Of a stretch of DNA of 64,000 nt, positions 1-8,820 are shown one piece after another (the first letter of the stretch is position 1; each line of letters opens with the position of its first letter). A program made the translations under genes and the position numbers. Source of the DNA: Rhizobium mayense (GTDB lineage: Bacteria > Pseudomonadota > Alphaproteobacteria > Rhizobiales > Rhizobiaceae); the NCBI RefSeq assembly GCF_030272705.1, contig NZ_JARFYM010000004.1:62001-126000 (forward strand), in the 5' to 3' direction. The notes beneath the pieces were generated by a model. That model was not told where the DNA came from and made no database searches. It was given only the letters and a program-made list of their open reading frames with translations.

Positions 1-173
1 GGGACCGTGGTATCGCCGTCATCCTGATCAGCCACCGCATGCCGGATGTCTTTTCCGTCGCGGATCGGGTGATTGTGATGCGGCGCGGGCGCAAAGTTGC
101 CGACAAGCCGATCGCGGCAAGTTCGCCAGAAGAAGTCACGGGGCTCATCACCGGCGCGATCGAACAGGTATGA
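1..173 (+). CDS. sugar ABC transporter ATP-binding protein, C-terminal end (partial)
   Basis: The reading frame is open from base 3 to the TGA at 171-173 and its 5' part lies outside the window. The visible 56 residues contain VILISHRMPDVFSVADRV, the H-loop region (switch histidine in ISHR) of an RbsA/MglA-type ATPase, followed by the VMRRGRKV strand and a short tail. The ribose-type permease starts 42 bases downstream, so this is the energising subunit of that importer. It cannot be seen whether it is a one- or two-domain ATPase. Confidence 0.85.
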   Translation, partial: DRGIAVILISHRMPDVFSVADRVIVMRRGRKVADKPIAASSPEEVTGLITGAIEQV

Positions 174-215
174 TCAACACGCCGTGCCGGTATCGAAAGC
201 AAGCGAAGGTCGACC

Positions 216-1214
216 ATGGCAATCACTCTTGATCAGACGATCGCACACAAACAGCGGAGCTTTCTTGCTGCAATATTCGGCAGCCAGACATTCTGGGTGA
301 TGATCGCCGTGATCCTTGCCTGTATTTTCCTGTCATTCGCTACCAGTTCGTTCGCAACGCCTACCAACCTCTATAACATCACCCGCAACGTCACCTTCGT
401 GGCGATCATCGCGCTTGGCATGACGCTCGTGATCATCACCGGCGGCATCGACCTGTCTGTCGGCTCCGTGCTTTGCCTTTGCAGCATGGTGCTCGCGGTC
501 GTCATGCATGCCGGTTACGGGATCGTGACGGGCATTGTCGCGTCCGTTGGTACCGCCCTTGTCGTGGGAGCCTTCAACGGCATAATGATCGCCTATGTCG
601 GCTTTCCGCCGTTCGTTGTCACGCTCGGCATGCTGTCGATTGCCCGCAGCTTGGCGATGGTCGCGTCCAACAACACTGTGGTCTTTCAATTCGGACCGGA
701 TCACGACAAGCTTCTCGCACTCGGTGGCGGCGCCTGGCTCTTCGGCATTGCGAATCCCGTGGTCTACATGATCGCGCTGGCACTCCTGACCGGCTTCGTA
801 CTGCGTTGGACCAGATTCGGCCGGTACGTCTTTGCCATCGGTGGCAATGAGTATGCCGCGACGCTCACCGGTGTACCCGTGCGAACGATCAAGGTCGCCG
901 TTTATATGCTCTCTGCTTTGTCGGCCGGCGTCGCCGGTATTGTTCAAACCGGGTGGCTTGGTGCCGTCACCACCAATATCGGCGCCGGGATGGAACTGCA
1001 GGTGATCGCCGCAGCCGTTATCGGCGGGGCCAATCTTGCCGGTGGCGCCGGCACCGCCTTCGGCGCGCTTGTCGGCGCCGCTCTGATCGAAGTGATCCGC
1101 AACAGTCTCGGCCTGCTCGGCATCAACGCCTTCTGGCAAGGCACCTTCATCGGCGGCGCGATCGTGCTTGCCGTCCTGTTCGACCGGATCCGTAACTTTC
1201 AGCAAAGCGAATAG
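216..1214 (+). CDS. ribose-type (RbsC-like) sugar ABC transporter permease
   Basis: 332 residues, the usual RbsC length, with about eight to ten hydrophobic segments. Family hallmarks are seen: GMTLVIITGGIDLSVGS at about residues 68-84 and FAIGGNEYAATLTGV near 210-224. It would form the inner-membrane channel of the importer energised by the ATPase ending at 173. No binding-protein gene follows, so that subunit is presumably upstream of the window. The ATG at 216 is preceded by a moderate AAGG ribosome site. Substrate cannot be read from sequence; a carbohydrate is expected from the family. Confidence 0.92.
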   Translation: MAITLDQTIAHKQRSFLAAIFGSQTFWVMIAVILACIFLSFATSSFATPTNLYNITRNVTFVAIIALGMTLVIITGGIDLSVGSVLCLCSMVLAVVMHAGYGIVTGIVASVGTALVVGAFNGIMIAYVGFPPFVVTLGMLSIARSLAMVASNNTVVFQFGPDHDKLLALGGGAWLFGIANPVVYMIALALLTGFVLRWTRFGRYVFAIGGNEYAATLTGVPVRTIKVAVYMLSALSAGVAGIVQTGWLGAVTTNIGAGMELQVIAAAVIGGANLAGGAGTAFGALVGAALIEVIRNSLGLLGINAFWQGTFIGGAIVLAVLFDRIRNFQQSE

Positions 1215-1374
1215 GAAGCCCGCAACGGAGCCTTCAACCTCGATGGGAGATGAGCCGATCGCAAATTTAAACCCGAAATTCCCCTTGCGGCGCCGGGAAA
1301 CCGAGACCACGGAAAATGCGGTACGGGAGAGCCTGCGAAGCCAAGCATAATCTAAACCAGCCTGGGAGGATAAC

Positions 1375-1584
1375 ATGAGCGATCACGTCTATAAGAAGGT
1401 CGAACTTATCGGCAGTTCCAAGACCTCGGTGACCGAGGCGATCGAAACGGCGATTTCGCGAGCCTCGAAAACCATGAGAAATCTCGAATGGTTCGAAGTG
1501 GAGCAGATCAGAGGTCACATCAAGGATGGCGAGATCGCGCACTACCAGGTGGTGGTGAAGGTTGGATTTCGCATTGATGATTGA
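1375..1584 (+). CDS. dodecin family flavin-binding protein
   Basis: 69 residues, typical for dodecin. VYKKVELIGSS at the N-terminus, the helix AIETAISRASKTMRNLEWFEV, and the strand HYQVVVKVGFRID match the family, including the Trp (NLEW) that stacks on flavin. Dodecins form hollow dodecamers that bind and buffer flavins or CoA in the cytoplasm. The start is set by GGGAGGATAAC just upstream. It lies 160 bases after the permease and is probably transcribed separately. Confidence 0.93.
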   Translation: MSDHVYKKVELIGSSKTSVTEAIETAISRASKTMRNLEWFEVEQIRGHIKDGEIAHYQVVVKVGFRIDD

Positions 1585-1695
1585 TGCGTACCTCCGGCCC
1601 GTTCACCGGCTGAGGCGCGACATGATTCCTCCCGGATATCAAAGCCGCGGATTCAGATAGCTGTATGCAACGAAATTAGTTGTAAACGGCAAGCG

Positions 1696-1730
1696 GCCCG
1701 TGCCGCCGCCGACGAGGCGAAAACACGGGC
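1696..1730. terminator. possible hairpin between convergent genes
   Basis: GCCCGTG at 1696-1702 pairs with CACGGGC at 1724-1730 (7 bp, 21-base loop). It lies between dodecin and the convergent aldo/keto reductase. There is no clear U-tract on either strand, so a terminator role is only suggested by position. Confidence 0.25.
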
Positions 1731-1755
1731 GCTATGGATCTCGGGAACTTCAGGA

Positions 1756-2745
1756 TTAGAACCGCTGCGGGGCAGCAGGCTTGTTTCCAACGATGGCGTC
1801 AATACGAGCCAACAAGTCGGGAGTCAGCTTGTCCTTGTGTGCCAGCGCCGCCAGGTTATCCTCGAGTTGGCTCATGCGCGATGCGCCGAGGATCACCGTC
1901 GACACATTGCGGTTGGAAAGGCACCAGAGCAAAGCGAGATGGGTGATCGAAATGCCGACCTCTTCTGCGAGATCCGCCAATTCCGCCACCTGCGCAAGCC
2001 GAGCCAGGCCGGCCTCGCTCGCCCATTTTTCCTTCAGCCATTCATAACCGGGCAAGTTCATGCGGCTGTCGTTGGGCATTCCCTTGTTGTACTTGCCGGT
2101 CAGTACGCCTGATGCAAGCGGGGACCAAATCGTCGTGCCCAAGCCGATCAGATCGTAAAGCGGCAGGTAATCGCCTTCCACCTTCTGGCGTTCGAAAATG
2201 TTGTATTGCGGCTGCTCCATCGTCGGAGGCGTGATGCGCAGATCACGGGCCACCGCATAGGCCTCAGTCAATTGCTGGGCCGACCATTCCGACGTGCCCC
2301 AATAGAGAATTTTGCCCTGGGTGACGAGGTCGTGCATGGCACGTACAGTTTCTTCGATCGGGGTATCGATGTCAGGCCGGTGGCAAAAATAAAGGTCGAG
2401 ATAATCGACCTGCAGTCGCTTTAGTGCTGCATGGGCAGCGTCGGTAACATGCTTGCGCGACAGGCCTCTTTGCGTCGGTTTCTGGCCACCCCAAAACACC
2501 TTGCTGGAAACGATGAAGCTGTCCCGGCTCCAGCCGAGCGTTTTCAGCGCTTCGCCCATGACGATTTCGGATTTTCCGCTCTCATAACCCTCGGCATTAT
2601 CAAAGAAATTGATGCCGTTGTCATAGGCGTAGGCCATCAGACTGACGGCATCGCTGCCTTCGACTTGCCTGCCGAAGGTAACCCATGATCCGAACGAGAA
2701 CTCGCTGACCATCAGGCCGGATTTTCCAAGACGACGATATTCCAT
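1756..2745 (-). CDS. aldo/keto reductase, KvAB/YghZ-like subfamily
   Basis: NAD(P)H-dependent carbonyl reductase, predicted cytoplasmic, 329 residues from the ATG at 2745, which has AGGAA upstream. The frame stays open 60 bases further upstream, but that stretch does not look like protein. MEYRRLGKSGLMVSEFSFGSW is the N-terminal signature. Putative catalytic tetrad: D49 (FFDN), Y54 (EGYESG), K82 (SSKVFW) and H122 (CHRPD). The C-terminus has WCLSNRNVSTVILGASRMSQLEDN, the cofactor-binding region of voltage-channel beta-subunit-like AKRs. Transcribed alone, convergent with dodecin; substrate unknown. Confidence 0.92.
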   Translation of the reverse strand: MEYRRLGKSGLMVSEFSFGSWVTFGRQVEGSDAVSLMAYAYDNGINFFDNAEGYESGKSEIVMGEALKTLGWSRDSFIVSSKVFWGGQKPTQRGLSRKHVTDAAHAALKRLQVDYLDLYFCHRPDIDTPIEETVRAMHDLVTQGKILYWGTSEWSAQQLTEAYAVARDLRITPPTMEQPQYNIFERQKVEGDYLPLYDLIGLGTTIWSPLASGVLTGKYNKGMPNDSRMNLPGYEWLKEKWASEAGLARLAQVAELADLAEEVGISITHLALLWCLSNRNVSTVILGASRMSQLEDNLAALAHKDKLTPDLLARIDAIVGNKPAAPQRF

Positions 2746-2893
2746 AGCGCAAATTCCTAGAGACAAAGATGGCGCACCATAGGCCCATGGCAGCAGCAAA
2801 GACAACCGCCTTCCCGCCGCGCCTCATCCAGCACCCTAGCTTCGGGCGTGGTGAAGCCAGGCAAGGTCCCGGGGATGGACCGTTTGGCACCGG

Positions 2894-3829
2894 CTACGAT
2901 ACCGTTGCATTGTCCGATGACGAGCCATTGCTGTCGATTTCCAGATAGTGCATTTTTTTCAGCACCCGGCTCGTCGTTCGTTCGACGGCCATGATCTTCT
3001 GGTCGGCCACGCCCGCGCGTGAGCCGAGGAACAGCCGGCCGTTTTCGATTTTAGGGCTGGAGGCCAGCATCTGGATCGTGCCTTCCGCAACATAACGAAG
3101 AGCCATCGGGGTCGGCAGGATCCCTGCCCCCAGGCCCGCGGCCACGAGCTCCGGGATGACTGCCACGCTCGTGCAGACACTGATCTTTTGCGGCTGGATG
3201 CCCGCCAGCGCAAACCAGTGGGTGACCTGCCTGTACATGGCCGACGGCGGTGGGTTCGAAATGATGGGCTTGTCCCGGAGATCCTTGGGTTCGACGGCAC
3301 TCCCCATGTCCCAGGAAGCCGGCGCGACCCAATGTGTCGGCTGGGGGCCGAGTGGCTTGAGCGCGAGCTTTTCGTGACCGAGCGGATTAAGCAGAACGGC
3401 GACGTCGATCTTGTCGTCCAGGAGCGAGGCTTCCAATGTCGTGCTCGTCGCAACGACCCACTCCGGCTCCAGGGACGGGTAATCCTCCAACAGGCCCGCG
3501 AGCAATGGCGCCAGGCAATTGACGGCAAAACCCTCTGCGAGGCCGACCCGGATGGCGCCGGCAACGGCAAGGGCGGAATCCCGCTGCTGGATGCTCTGTA
3601 TCTCCGCCATGATCGATTTGACGCGAGGCAGCAGCTTGCGCCCCTCCGCCGTCATGATGAGGCCGCGACTTGACCGCTCCAACAGTTCGACACCCAGGAC
3701 CTCTCCGAGATCCTTCAAACGCAGGGATATGCTCGGCTGCGCGAGATTAAGATGATGCGCAGCCTTCTGCGCCGAACCGAGCTGAACCGTCCAGTAGAAA
3801 GCTTCGACCTGAGCGAGCGTTATCCGCAC
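2894..3829 (-). CDS. LysR-family transcriptional regulator
   Basis: 311 residues. The N-terminal winged helix (about 1-60, MRITLAQVEAFYWTVQLGSAQKAAHHLNLAQPSISLRLKDLGE) is a standard LysR HTH. An effector-binding domain covers about 90-290. It is divergent from the MFS/enolase-superfamily pair starting at 3945, the classical arrangement for a LysR activator of a catabolic operon, so it probably senses the sugar acid handled by those genes (inference). The 115-base gap between the genes is AT-rich (CTATATCGCTATC near 3840-3853) and is where its binding site would be. Confidence 0.93.
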   Translation of the reverse strand: MRITLAQVEAFYWTVQLGSAQKAAHHLNLAQPSISLRLKDLGEVLGVELLERSSRGLIMTAEGRKLLPRVKSIMAEIQSIQQRDSALAVAGAIRVGLAEGFAVNCLAPLLAGLLEDYPSLEPEWVVATSTTLEASLLDDKIDVAVLLNPLGHEKLALKPLGPQPTHWVAPASWDMGSAVEPKDLRDKPIISNPPPSAMYRQVTHWFALAGIQPQKISVCTSVAVIPELVAAGLGAGILPTPMALRYVAEGTIQMLASSPKIENGRLFLGSRAGVADQKIMAVERTTSRVLKKMHYLEIDSNGSSSDNATVS

Positions 3830-3944
3830 ATTTAAATTTCCTATATCGCTATCTTTAAAAAACTCATTTGATTGAAAATGTCAATGTTGGTTAAAGGAAC
3901 GAGAGGGATACAGGCGAGTATTGGACCTGTGGGAGGAGATAACT

Positions 3945-5261
3945 ATGACGGATAGACCAGATATCATCAGCAAGGCAGCAAAGCGGATCCTGCCGATCCT
4001 TATGCTTTGCTATTTGGCGGCCTTTCTCGATCGCGTGAACATCGGCTTCGCTGCTTTGACGATGAATGGCGACCTCGGCTTTTCAGCCTCCGCCTTCGGT
4101 TTCGGGGCAGGCATCTTCTTTCTGGGCTATGTTTTGTGCGAACTGCCGAGCAACCTCATGCTGGCCCGCGTCGGCGCGCGCCTCTGGATCGCCCGCATCC
4201 TCATTAGCTGGGGCATTCTCTCAGCGTTGACGGCCTTCGTCTGGAACCCCGCCAGCTTCTATGTCGTGCGCATATTGCTGGGCGCCGCCGAAGCTGGCTT
4301 TTTCCCGGGCATGATCTTCTACATGACCCTGTGGTTTCCGCGTGCCTATCGAGGCTCGATGTTCTCGTCGTTCAATGTCGCGGTGCCGCTGGCCTCGGTC
4401 CTTGGAGCCCCCGCATCTGGCCTCATTCTGGAAAGCCTGAACGGAGTGGCTGGTCTTCACGGCTGGCAATGGATGTTCCTGATCGAAGGCCTGCCCGCAA
4501 TCATTATGGGGCTCGTCGTCTTCTTTGCCCTGCCCGACCGCCCCGCATCCGCATCCTTTCTCAACGAAGAGGAGCGCAGCTGGCTGACAAAACGCCTGGA
4601 CAGCGAACGTGAGGCCCAGGAGGAGGTCGAGCATTTCTCGGTCGGACGCGCCCTCGTCGATCCGCGCGTTTTGCTGATGTGCCTGATCGCCGTCGGCTTG
4701 GTCATCGGTACCACGGGTATCGCCATCTGGATGCCGCAGTTCATCAAGCAATTCGGCCTTTCCACCCTTCAGACCAGCCTTGTGGCTGCGATCCCGTTCG
4801 TCTTCATGGCCATCGCAATGGTCGCGGTCGGTCGTCATTCGGATAAGACAGGCGAACGCGTCTGGCATACGGCCGGGCCTTTTATCGCCAGCGCAGTCGG
4901 CTTTGTGATCGCCGCCTTCGCCGGCAACCCATTCGTGGGCGTCATCGGTTTGACGATCGGAGCGGCGGGCATTGGCGGTGCTTCGCCGACGATCTGGATT
5001 TTCCCTTCGACGCTTCTGACCGGCACCGCCGCTGCCGCCGGCATCGCGCTGATCAATTCGGTTGGCAGCACCGGCGGCTTCTTTGGCCCGACGATTATCG
5101 GATGGGTCCGTGACGCGACCGGCGGCTTCCAGGGCGCATTGCTTTTCCTGGCCGCGGCCATGGCAGTTACGGCGGCTGCGATCTTCATTCTTGGCTACAG
5201 CATGAGGGATCTGATGCGCGCGAAGGCTTCAGCTGCCCTCTCCGCAAGGACGCAATCATGA
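3945..5261 (+). CDS. MFS transporter, anion:cation symporter (sugar-acid) type
   Basis: 438 residues with 12 predicted membrane helices. The start at 3945 (MTDRPDIISKAAKRILPILMLCYLAAFLDRVNIGFA) follows GGGAGGAGATAACT. The helix-1 motif FLDRVNIGFAAL is typical of the ACS family that imports galactonate, tartrate, hexuronates or phthalate. A charged loop at about 205-235 separates the two six-helix halves. The stop overlaps the next start by 4 bp (ATGA), so it is translationally coupled to the enolase-superfamily enzyme and likely imports its substrate. Confidence 0.92.
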   Translation: MTDRPDIISKAAKRILPILMLCYLAAFLDRVNIGFAALTMNGDLGFSASAFGFGAGIFFLGYVLCELPSNLMLARVGARLWIARILISWGILSALTAFVWNPASFYVVRILLGAAEAGFFPGMIFYMTLWFPRAYRGSMFSSFNVAVPLASVLGAPASGLILESLNGVAGLHGWQWMFLIEGLPAIIMGLVVFFALPDRPASASFLNEEERSWLTKRLDSEREAQEEVEHFSVGRALVDPRVLLMCLIAVGLVIGTTGIAIWMPQFIKQFGLSTLQTSLVAAIPFVFMAIAMVAVGRHSDKTGERVWHTAGPFIASAVGFVIAAFAGNPFVGVIGLTIGAAGIGGASPTIWIFPSTLLTGTAAAAGIALINSVGSTGGFFGPTIIGWVRDATGGFQGALLFLAAAMAVTAAAIFILGYSMRDLMRAKASAALSARTQS

Positions 5262-6391
5262 AAATATCGGAAATCCGCCTCTACCATCTCTCGGCTCCCT
5301 TGGAGGAACCGATTGGAAATGCTCTCATTTTCTTCCCCAGTCGGCAAACGCTTCTGGTGGAGATCGTGGCTGGCGGACTTTGCGGATGGGGCGAAGCATG
5401 GGTGGCTCCCGCGACTGCCGCAGCCATGATCGAAGGGCAACTCGCTCGCCATTTGATCGGGCAGGACCCAACGCATATTCGAGCGCTCTGGCAGACGATG
5501 CGCGAAGCCAATGAAGGCGACGGCATAATGACCGCAATTTCCGCGGTCGACATGGCGCTGCACGATCTGACGGCACGCGCCTATGGCATACCGCTGTCCA
5601 GCCTTCTCGGCGGCGCCCGTCGCGACAAGGTTCTTGCCTATGCGAGCGGTCCGTTCTTCAAGCCCGGCGGCCACCCATACCGGGATTTCGAACGGGAGAT
5701 CGACGGTTATCTCAGCGAAGGCTTCCGCGCATTGAAGTTGCGAAGCGGCTTCAACCCGGAAGACGATGTGACCGCGGCTTTCGCCGCGCGTCGGCAGATC
5801 GGCAATGAGGCCGATCTCATGATTGATTTCAATCAGTCATGCACACCGCGGCGTTCGATCTCCACGGCCGCCTTGATGGAAGAAGCCAGGCTGCTCTGGG
5901 TCGAAGAGCCGGTGACCCCGACCGACTTGCCGGGCTACCGACTGGCAGCACGGCAGATCAAGACCGCCATCGCCGGGGGTGAAGCGATCATGAATCCTGC
6001 GGGTTTCCTGCCGTTTTTGGCGGATGGCTGCATGGACGTTCTTCAACCCGATATCGCCATTTGCGGCGGCCTCACCGGTGTCGGCCAGGTGGTCGCTCTG
6101 GCGCACATGCATAATCGCCCGGTCATACCGCACGTCTGGGGCAGCACCGTCAATTTCCATGCGGCGCTCCATCTGCTCTCGACTCTGCCTCGCCATAGGG
6201 CCGGCGGGCAGCAACCGTTTCCCTATCTCGAATATGATGTCGGGCCGAACCCGCTGCTGGAATTGGCCGGAAGGCCGAAGGTCAGTGCCGACGGCACGGT
6301 TTCCGTTCCCGACGGGCCGGGGCTCGGAATAGAGCTCGATGCCACCAGGATCGAGCCCTATGTCGCCTCCCGCAAGATCATTTCGGCATGA
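5258..6391 (+). CDS. mandelate racemase/muconate-lactonizing enzyme family (enolase superfamily)
   Basis: 377 residues, the normal length. N-terminal capping domain about 1-125, then the TIM barrel. Metal ligands are visible: D190 (MIDFNQS), E216 (LLWVEEP) and E242 (AGGEAIMNP). ALKLRSGF at 158-165 carries K160 but has R162 where many members have the second Lys of KxK. D265 (QPDIAICGG) and H292 (IPHVWGS) look like the Asp-His dyad of the mandelate-racemase subgroup. It would abstract an alpha proton from a carboxylate, giving a dehydratase, racemase or cycloisomerase. Coupled to the upstream transporter; a sugar-acid dehydratase is the likeliest role, but substrate is unproven. Confidence 0.9.
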   Translation: MKISEIRLYHLSAPLEEPIGNALIFFPSRQTLLVEIVAGGLCGWGEAWVAPATAAAMIEGQLARHLIGQDPTHIRALWQTMREANEGDGIMTAISAVDMALHDLTARAYGIPLSSLLGGARRDKVLAYASGPFFKPGGHPYRDFEREIDGYLSEGFRALKLRSGFNPEDDVTAAFAARRQIGNEADLMIDFNQSCTPRRSISTAALMEEARLLWVEEPVTPTDLPGYRLAARQIKTAIAGGEAIMNPAGFLPFLADGCMDVLQPDIAICGGLTGVGQVVALAHMHNRPVIPHVWGSTVNFHAALHLLSTLPRHRAGGQQPFPYLEYDVGPNPLLELAGRPKVSADGTVSVPDGPGLGIELDATRIEPYVASRKIISA

Positions 6392-6482
6392 AGCCCGGAT
6401 CTATGCCTGATCCATCTTTGCCAAATCGAAGCGCCCTGCGGGGCGCACCCTGTTGGAGATCTGGCAGGCGACGCGACGATAG

Positions 6483-6523
6483 CCGAGGATGATGAAACCC
6501 AAGCACGGGGCCATCATCCTCGG
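6483..6523. terminator. hairpin between convergent operons
   Basis: CCGAGGATGATG at 6483-6494 is perfectly complementary to CATCATCCTCGG at 6512-6523 (12 bp, 17-base loop). It lies between the stop at 6391 and the convergent stop at 6532. A second short hairpin, GCGCCC (6431-6436) with GGGCGC (6441-6446), precedes it. There is no strong U-tract, but position and symmetry fit a bidirectional terminator. Confidence 0.5.
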
Positions 6524-6531
6524 TTGGACTG

Positions 6532-8820
6532 CTACATGAGCTTGTCCAAAGTGATCGGCAGATCGCGGATGCGTTTGCCGGTCGCATGGAACACTGCATT
6601 GGCGATCGCCGGCGCGACGCCGACGATGCCGACTTCCCCGACGCCCTTGCCGCCCAATGCCGAGGCATTGTAGTCCGGCACGCCGACCGAGATCACCTGG
6701 ATATCCGGTATGTCCGAGTTCGTCGGCACGAGGTAGTCGCCCATGTTGTTGTTGACCGTCCGGCCGTTGCGCATGTCGACCAAGCCCTCCTCCAGCAGCG
6801 CCTGGCCGATGCCCATGATGATGCCGCCGCGCCACTGGCTTTCGACCAGCCGGGGATTATAGAGCCGGCCGCAATCGAAGGCGGAGACCATGCGGGACAC
6901 CCGCACCGTGCCGAAATCCTCGTCCACCCGCACCTCGGCAAAATGGGCGCACCAGCTATGCATGGAATATTCGCCCATGGTCGGACCCTGAACCTTCGAC
7001 AAGGTCGTCCAGGCCTGGTGATGATCCTGGGCGCTTGCCCCTTCCGGCAACGTGTCGCGACGGATTTCGATCTCCACGCGCTTGAGCCTTGCCATCAATT
7101 CCGCCAGCGTAAGAGAGGGGCCCTCGCCGCGCGGGGCAGTGACACGGCCATCGGCGAAGTTCAGCGTATTCGCCCCTGTGTCCCGGAACGGCGAGTTGGC
7201 GTCGTTGAGCGCCAGCCCGATGAGCTCGTCGCGCGCAGCCGTTGCCGCCTTGTGCACGGCCCCCATGATGGAACCCGCCAGCATCGAGCCGCCGGCGATG
7301 GCCGAACCCGGCAGACGGGAATCCCCGAGACGGACATCCACCTGATCGACCGAAATTCCAAATATATCAGCCGCGGTCTGGGCCAGGATGGTATAGGTCC
7401 CCTGCCCCATGTCGATCGCGCCGCTGACGACTTCGACCCTGCCATTTGCGAGGATGCGGATCAGGGCTTCGCTCGGCGCCCGGATGACCGGGAAGGTACC
7501 GCAGCCGATGCCCCAGCCGATGAGCTGGCGGCCGTCTCGCATGGAACGCGGCGCGTGACTGCGCCGGGACCAGCCGAAGGCCTCCGCACCTGTGATCAGC
7601 GCCTCACGCAGGCGGCGCGTCGACCAGGGCTTTCCGGACTGATAGTCATGATCGGCATAGTTCTTCAGCCGGATTTCGAGCGGATCCATGCCGAGCTTGT
7701 AGGCCAGTTCCTCCATGGCGCTTTCGATGCCGAAAGCACTCGGGTTCTTGCCCGGACCGCGGAGCGCGCCCGGCGTGACGGTATTGACCGGCACGACCCG
7801 ATGCTGCGAGGAGAAATTCTCCACTTTGTAGAGGATCGGCGTCGCTGCGCCCGTCTGTTCCGGCCAGTCCGCATAGGTAGACGTCTCGCTGGCGCCGCGA
7901 TGCACGATCGCCTGCAGGATGCCGTCTTCCGTTGCCCCAAGCTTGATTGTCTGGCGCGTCGCGGCACGGCCACCATAGCTGGTGAAGTTCTGGGTTCTTG
8001 TAACGGCGAGCTTCACCGGCCGACCAAGTTTTCTTGCCGCGAAGGCAGCTACCGCACCATAGGCGAGAGCCCCACCCTTCGAGCCGAAACCGCCGCCGAT
8101 GAAGGGCGAGATCAACTGGACATTCTCGAAGGGAATGCCGAACCATTCGGAATAGGTACGCGCCATGCCATGCGACCACTGGCTCGGCTCCCAGACGGTC
8201 AAATGATTGCCGTCCCACCTTACCGTCAAACCGTGCGGCTCCATCGCGACGTGATATTCACGCGGGGTGCGAAATTCGCCTTCGACCGTGACGGGCGCTG
8301 CGGCGAGTGCTGCTTCCGCATCGCCCCAGCCGGCGGTGAGGTTGTCCATCACCTTGCCTTCGCCGGCATTCGGGTCATCGAGGCTCGGGATCGACGGGCT
8401 CTCCTCATAGGTGACGCGGACCAGCTTGGCGGCTTCAGCGGCCTGTTCACGGCTTTCCGCAACGACGGCTGCGACTGCCTGGCCGTTAAAGCGAACCTCG
8501 CGCGGCAGCGGATAGTAGGGCTGGTTTTCGGGTCGATTGCCGTACCAGTCGGTAGCCGTCACGAGGCCGAGATCGTCATCCGGCGTCAGCACCATCAGCA
8601 CGCCTGGCGCGGCAAGCGCCATCGCCGTATCGATCTTCACGACGCGGCCGGCCGGGATGGTGCTCTGCACCAGGACAGCATGGGCAAGACCTTCAGCCGG
8701 ATATTCCAGCGCATAGGTCGCGGAGCCCGTGACCTTCATGCTGCCTTCGAAGCGGGACTGACGACCGCCGATCGTACCGTCGGAGGCGTCGCCGTGTTTG
8801 CGGGGTTCCATAATGGTCAT
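6532..8820 (-). CDS. aldehyde oxidoreductase, molybdopterin-binding catalytic subunit (xanthine dehydrogenase family)
   Basis: 762 residues, comparable to E. coli PaoC/YagR. Motifs: FIGGGFGSKGGALAYGAVAAF, the substrate/Mo-site loop; ALRGPGKNPSAFGIESAMEELA; GAIDMGQGTYTILAQ; and near the C-terminus GGKGVGEVGI, whose Glu (about residue 729) is the catalytic base of the family. It would hydroxylate aldehydes or N-heterocycles with water and pass electrons via FAD and 2Fe-2S subunits. The start overlaps the FAD gene stop by 4 bp. No leader is seen, so it is probably cytoplasmic. Last gene of the three-gene operon. Confidence 0.93.
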   Translation of the reverse strand: MTIMEPRKHGDASDGTIGGRQSRFEGSMKVTGSATYALEYPAEGLAHAVLVQSTIPAGRVVKIDTAMALAAPGVLMVLTPDDDLGLVTATDWYGNRPENQPYYPLPREVRFNGQAVAAVVAESREQAAEAAKLVRVTYEESPSIPSLDDPNAGEGKVMDNLTAGWGDAEAALAAAPVTVEGEFRTPREYHVAMEPHGLTVRWDGNHLTVWEPSQWSHGMARTYSEWFGIPFENVQLISPFIGGGFGSKGGALAYGAVAAFAARKLGRPVKLAVTRTQNFTSYGGRAATRQTIKLGATEDGILQAIVHRGASETSTYADWPEQTGAATPILYKVENFSSQHRVVPVNTVTPGALRGPGKNPSAFGIESAMEELAYKLGMDPLEIRLKNYADHDYQSGKPWSTRRLREALITGAEAFGWSRRSHAPRSMRDGRQLIGWGIGCGTFPVIRAPSEALIRILANGRVEVVSGAIDMGQGTYTILAQTAADIFGISVDQVDVRLGDSRLPGSAIAGGSMLAGSIMGAVHKAATAARDELIGLALNDANSPFRDTGANTLNFADGRVTAPRGEGPSLTLAELMARLKRVEIEIRRDTLPEGASAQDHHQAWTTLSKVQGPTMGEYSMHSWCAHFAEVRVDEDFGTVRVSRMVSAFDCGRLYNPRLVESQWRGGIIMGIGQALLEEGLVDMRNGRTVNNNMGDYLVPTNSDIPDIQVISVGVPDYNASALGGKGVGEVGIVGVAPAIANAVFHATGKRIRDLPITLDKLM

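Noticed and set aside
333..1376. 347-codon minus-strand frame opposite the RbsC-like permease
   Set aside because: Antisense to a well-supported permease; charged, repetitive composition with no domain.
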